Assembly (NCBI RefSeq): GCF_013366375.1
Contig: NZ_JABWMJ010000003.1
Coordinates: 124,001 to 188,000, forward strand
Direction of reading: 5' to 3'
Origin: Rhizobacter koreensis
Lineage (GTDB): Bacteria; Pseudomonadota; Gammaproteobacteria; Burkholderiales; Burkholderiaceae_C
DNA length: 64,000 nucleotides
Of this stretch, positions 59,344 through 64,000 are shown one piece after another. The stretch's first letter is position 1. Every line of letters starts with the position of its first letter. The notes below the pieces were generated by a model. That model had not been told where the DNA came from. It did not search any database and was given only the letters and a program-made list of their open reading frames with translations. The translations under genes were made by a program, and so were the position numbers.

Positions 59344-61470
59344 TCAGCGGCCGGTGTGCGGCGCAGGTGCCTCGGTACCGTCCAGCTGCTGCGTTGCGTG
59401 CTCGACCGCGCGCTGCACGATCGACTTCGTCTGGTGCGGCTGCAGCAGCCCGGCAGCGGCGAGGCGCTCGAGCGCGCGCCGCGTGATCGAGTGATGCCGG
59501 CCCGGCGTTTCGCCGGCGAACAGGAAGAAGCGGCCGCGATCGCTCTGCCAGAGCAGCTGGACCCGGTTCCAGCGGCCGTGCAGGAAGAGCCGGGCGCGGG
59601 AAGCGGCGCGCAGCGCGTCCACCCGCTTGTCGGCGTCGGCTTCGTCCGCAACCCCGCTGGGCAGCGCGTCGGCGGGCACCGTCTCCATTGAAGACAGGTC
59701 GATCAGCGAGTCGGCGCCGCTGCGGCTCGGCACGACCTCTTCGCGCAGGCGCCGCACGATTTCCTCGGAGGACGCGAGCGGCGCCGGCGCGCTCGACGTG
59801 GCGCGGCGCAGCGCGTCGGCATGGATCGCCATCAGCTCGTCGAGCACCTGCTGGCGCGCCGCGCCGCCGAACCCGACGAGATCCATGCCGGCGCGCAGGC
59901 GCTGCAGCAGCCCGGGGAGCAGTGCCACGAGGCGTTGCCGGCTCTGCGGATGGTCGGGGATCTGCAGGCTCCAGAGCAGGTCGTCGGCGGTCTTGAGGTC
60001 GCCGACCACGGCGTCGGAGCGTTCGCCGTGCTGCACCACGTCGTGCGCGATCACCTTGGCCCAGGTGTCGGTGACGAAGCGCCGGACCGCCGGCGTCGCC
60101 CGCACCGCCGCCATCTGATCGGCGAGGCGCCGCGCCAGATGCTCCTCGACGAGGGCGCGCCGTTCGCCGAGCTGCAGGGTGTCGACGGTCGGCTGCGCCG
60201 CGCGCAACTGGGTCCGGAACTGCTCGGCGAGGAAGGCGTCGAGCTGGTTCAGCGCGCGCTGGAAGGTGCCGGCATCGATGCGCGGCAGCGTGGCCACGTC
60301 GTGCGCGAGCGCCGCGCCGAACGTCACGAATGCCGCGAGGCGGCTATCGCCGGCGCGCGGATACGCCAGCGCGACCTCGCCGATACGGTCGACGACGCGC
60401 CAGACGACGTGGTCGAGCGACTGGCGTGCCGACGCGTCGGCGAGCACCACGCGCAGCGTCGGCGCCTGCAGGGCCGCGAGCAGCGGCCGCACGGCGTCGG
60501 GTAGGTGGCTGTCGCTGAGGATGTCGTCGAAGACGCGCGCGACCAGCTCGGCGCCCTGCCGCTCGACGAGGGACGGCGCCGCGCCGAGCAGCGTCGGCAG
60601 GTGCCGGCGCAGGGGTGGCGCCGGGTCGTGCTCGGCCCGCATGGCCTGCTCGACGGCTGCGAGCGCGGCGGCGAACGCGGGGCGCACCGATGCCGAGGCG
60701 GCGGAGGCGGGCACCGCAGGGTCCGGCCGGGCGAGACCGCCCGACGGTGTCAACCTCGCGCCCGCCAGCCCGGCGACCAGCGCCGCCAGCGGGCTCCCGG
60801 CCGCCGACGGCGCGGGGGTCGCCATCGGCCGTGCGGCTCCCAGCGTGGCGCGCCCGGACCCCGCCGACGGCAGCACGACGGTTCGATAGGTGCCCGGCTC
60901 GACGCCTTGGGACTCGAGGCGGGTCGACGCGGCCGCCCACGCGTTCTTCAGCAGCCCGGCCGCGACCCCGGCGGACGTGCGCAGCAAGAGCGCCTGCTGC
61001 GCGGCGACCGACGTGACCGCGCCGGCGGCATCCCACAGCGCCGTCGCGTAGGTGACCGGCCGGAACGGGTTCGATTCGGCCGTGACGTGGCTCTGGCCGA
61101 TGAGCGTCGACGTGAACGTCTGCAGCTCTCGCAGCTCCCACTCGGCGGTCGAGTCGATCAGCTGCATCGCGCGCGAGATCTCGATGTCCGACTCGACCAG
61201 CGACTCGTCCATCAGCTGCAGGCCGCCGAAGCCGCTGCCCGCACTCGACCCGACGCGCGAGTCGCCGACGTTGTCGAGCACGAGCTTGCGCAGCGACGCA
61301 AGGAAAGCGGCCTCGTAGCGGTCGGCGAGGCGCTTGAGGCGCGCGCCCAACTCGGCGTCGCGGCCGGTTGTGAGCAGCTGCACCGTCCCGGCGACCACGC
61401 GCGACACCAGCGCGCCGGACCGCGCGAGCTCGTCGTCGATGAAGCGCTGCAGCAGCGGGGCGATCGGCAT
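59344..61470 (-). CDS. DUF1631-like protein of unknown function
   Basis: 708-residue, mostly helical, predicted cytoplasmic protein with no signal peptide or membrane helix. The N-terminus has LLQRFIDDELARS. A low-complexity Ala/Pro linker (about 205-265) separates two helical halves. The C-terminal 120 residues end in a small beta-type domain, ARLFLHGRWNRVQLLWQSDRG then FFLFAGETPGRHHSITRR, resembling the C-terminal segment of the DUF1631 family common in Pseudomonas and Burkholderiales. The family call rests on this overall pattern. No function is established. ATG 61470 is the start. It converges with the hydrolase gene; the 220 bases on its other side hold only the groEL terminator. Confidence 0.6.
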   Translation of the reverse strand: MPIAPLLQRFIDDELARSGALVSRVVAGTVQLLTTGRDAELGARLKRLADRYEAAFLASLRKLVLDNVGDSRVGSSAGSGFGGLQLMDESLVESDIEISRAMQLIDSTAEWELRELQTFTSTLIGQSHVTAESNPFRPVTYATALWDAAGAVTSVAAQQALLLRTSAGVAAGLLKNAWAAASTRLESQGVEPGTYRTVVLPSAGSGRATLGAARPMATPAPSAAGSPLAALVAGLAGARLTPSGGLARPDPAVPASAASASVRPAFAAALAAVEQAMRAEHDPAPPLRRHLPTLLGAAPSLVERQGAELVARVFDDILSDSHLPDAVRPLLAALQAPTLRVVLADASARQSLDHVVWRVVDRIGEVALAYPRAGDSRLAAFVTFGAALAHDVATLPRIDAGTFQRALNQLDAFLAEQFRTQLRAAQPTVDTLQLGERRALVEEHLARRLADQMAAVRATPAVRRFVTDTWAKVIAHDVVQHGERSDAVVGDLKTADDLLWSLQIPDHPQSRQRLVALLPGLLQRLRAGMDLVGFGGAARQQVLDELMAIHADALRRATSSAPAPLASSEEIVRRLREEVVPSRSGADSLIDLSSMETVPADALPSGVADEADADKRVDALRAASRARLFLHGRWNRVQLLWQSDRGRFFLFAGETPGRHHSITRRALERLAAAGLLQPHQTKSIVQRAVEHATQQLDGTEAPAPHTGR

Positions 61471-61634
61471 TCGTGGGCGTCCGGCAGGCGGATCGCGGCA
61501 TTATCGAACGCGCCTGCGATACCCGCCGCGACTCTCGGCTACGTCTCGAGCGCTCCATGAAAGCCGAGTCGATTGCGCTGTCGGAATGACGTCCGCGGTG
61601 AGCGTCGTCGCGGCATCGCCGCGACTCGGGCCGC

Positions 61635-61666
61635 AAAGAAAAAAAAGGGCCGCTTGCGCGGCCCTT
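61635..61666 (-). terminator. Intrinsic terminator of groESL
   Basis: The nine-base perfect stem is 61645-61653 paired with 61658-61666, with a four-base loop. In the leftward direction it is followed by T8-C-T3 (the A run at 61635-61646 on the plus strand includes the closing base pairs). It lies 25 bases after the groEL stop. Confidence 0.92.
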
Positions 61667-61690
61667 CGTGTCAGCGTGGAAGCGCTGGAC

Positions 61691-63373
<1,683 letters not shown>

Positions 63374-63664
63374 TTACTGCTCGACGACGGCGAAGAGGTC
63401 TTCCTCGCGCATCACCAGCAACTCGTCGCCGTCGACCTTGACGGTCTGGCCGCTGTACTTGCCGAACAGCACGCGGTCGCCCACGCGGATGTTCAGCTGG
63501 ACCAGGTCGCCCTTGTCGGTGCGCTTGCCGGGACCGACCGCGAGCACTTCGCCCTGGTCGGGCTTCTCGGCGGCGTTGTCGGGGATGACGATGCCGGAGG
63601 CCGTCTTGGTTTCCTGTTCAACTCGCTTGACGATCACGCGATCGTGCAACGGACGTAGCTTCAT
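63374..63664 (-). CDS. groES: Co-chaperonin GroES
   Basis: Heptameric lid of GroEL, 96 residues. It starts [16 protein letters not shown], contains the mobile loop [21 protein letters not shown] and ends [16 protein letters not shown] 63664 is chosen over an in-frame codon 15 bases upstream because MKLRPLHDR is the invariant family N-terminus. It is transcribed with groEL from the CIRCE-controlled promoter. Confidence 0.98.
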   Translation of the reverse strand: MKLRPLHDRVIVKRVEQETKTASGIVIPDNAAEKPDQGEVLAVGPGKRTDKGDLVQLNIRVGDRVLFGKYSGQTVKVDGDELLVMREEDLFAVVEQ

Positions 63665-63724
63665 GGGGTCTCCCTGCAAGGTGTTGGGGGTGCCCCGGCA
63701 CCAGACGGTGTGCCGGGGTGATCA

Positions 63725-63751
63725 TTAGCACTCGCCCGCGGTGAGTGCTAG
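63725..63751. promoter_or_regulatory. CIRCE operator (HrcA binding site)
   Basis: TTAGCACTC (63725-63733), nine spacer bases, then GAGTGCTAG (63743-63751). It matches the CIRCE consensus TTAGCACTC-N9-GAGTGCTAA at 17 of 18 arm positions. It lies between the promoter and the groES start, where HrcA blocks transcription until heat shock. Confidence 0.95.
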
Positions 63752-63758
63752 CAGGCCG

Positions 63759-63786
63759 ATTATAGGCGCCGGTTTTCGCATTTCAA
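63759..63786 (-). promoter_or_regulatory. groESL promoter
   Basis: On the minus strand, TTGAAA (63781-63786) is followed after 16 bases by a perfect TATAAT (63759-63764). The -35 is preceded by C, giving CTTGAAA, which also matches the -35 of sigma32 promoters, but the -10 is of the sigma70 type. The start site would fall at the edge of the CIRCE element. Confidence 0.85.
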
Positions 63787-63854
63787 GCCTCGGCGTGGGT
63801 TCGTCGCGCGCGCGGTGCGGGCTGCGGGGCGGGCCAGCGCGCTAGAGTGACCGC

Positions 63855-64000
63855 ATGACCCGACCCATTCTCGCCCTCGACGCCGACGGCGTGCTGCTCG
63901 ACTTCCACCAGGGCTACGCACGCGCCTGGGAGCGCGCGTTCGGCGTGGTGCCCGTCGAGCGGGACCCGCTCGCCTACTGGCCGATGGACCGCTGGCAGGT
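63855..64000 (+). CDS. HAD-superfamily hydrolase (partial, C-terminus outside window)
   Basis: Only the first 48 codons are visible. MTRPILALDADGVLLDFHQGYARAW carries HAD motif I (DxDGxLxD, D9 and D11), where the first Asp is the phosphoryl acceptor. The remaining motifs lie beyond the edge, so the substrate and subfamily cannot be given. ATG 63855 is the start. It is read away from groES. Confidence 0.7.
   Translation, partial: MTRPILALDADGVLLDFHQGYARAWERAFGVVPVERDPLAYWPMDRWQ

Overview
The window is very GC-rich, gene-dense DNA from a Gram-negative betaproteobacterium, most likely of the order Burkholderiales. The reasons are a Burkholderia-type trimeric porin, a Coq7-type ubiquinone hydroxylase, a type II secretion operon that includes gspN with gspC read divergently, an mlaFEDACB lipid-transport operon with mlaA inside it, and the order mrcA / pilMNOPQ-aroK-aroB ... 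gltBD-mla. I found no rRNA or tRNA gene, insertion sequence, prophage or CRISPR array. Codon use is even, so most of this looks like core chromosome. Both edges cut a gene (gspF on the left, a HAD-type hydrolase on the right).

Layout. (1) 1-11564: a type II secretion system. gspG-H-I-J-K-L-M-N-D-E-F run leftward and gspC runs rightward from the same short intergenic region. Only the prepilin peptidase gene (gspO) is missing. (2) 11643-14713: ilvA behind a leader that carries a promoter with an overlapping inverted repeat and an intrinsic terminator (a candidate attenuator), then an OsmC/YhfA-like gene and coq7. (3) 14968-16135: a highly expressed porin with a strong terminator. (4) 16220-22114: a five-gene dipeptide/oligopeptide ABC importer. 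(5) 22190-26551: lysA-lptM divergent from cyaY, then mrcA (PBP1A).

(6) 26752-46140: the type IV pilus region. pilMNOPQ encodes the alignment complex and secretin. It is followed by an Ig-like lipoprotein gene with two EF-hand-type loops, aroK and aroB, then a pilin / minor-pilin / tip-adhesin cluster (pilE-fimT-pilV-pilW-pilX-pilY1) ending in a TonB-like gene. (7) 46272-52571: gltB-gltD, glutamate synthase. (8) 52707-56942: mlaFEDACB, retrograde phospholipid transport. (9) 57019-64000: a diheme cytochrome c4, engB, an epoxide-hydrolase-like alpha/beta hydrolase, a DUF1631-like protein, and groES-groEL under a near-perfect sigma70-type promoter with a CIRCE operator.

The most unusual object is PilY1 (2177 residues). 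Its von Willebrand A-like domain is split by an insertion of roughly 950 residues. The insertion consists of a Thr/Arg/Gln/aromatic segment followed by 22 two-cysteine units with a visible higher-order periodicity. Together with the EF-hand/Ig lipoprotein and the TonB-like protein in the same cluster, this suggests a lineage-specific elaboration of the pilus tip. Other points worth checking are the ilvA leader, the GspC protein that ends in a Pro-rich repeat instead of a PDZ domain, and a 20-bp perfect palindrome between convergent genes.
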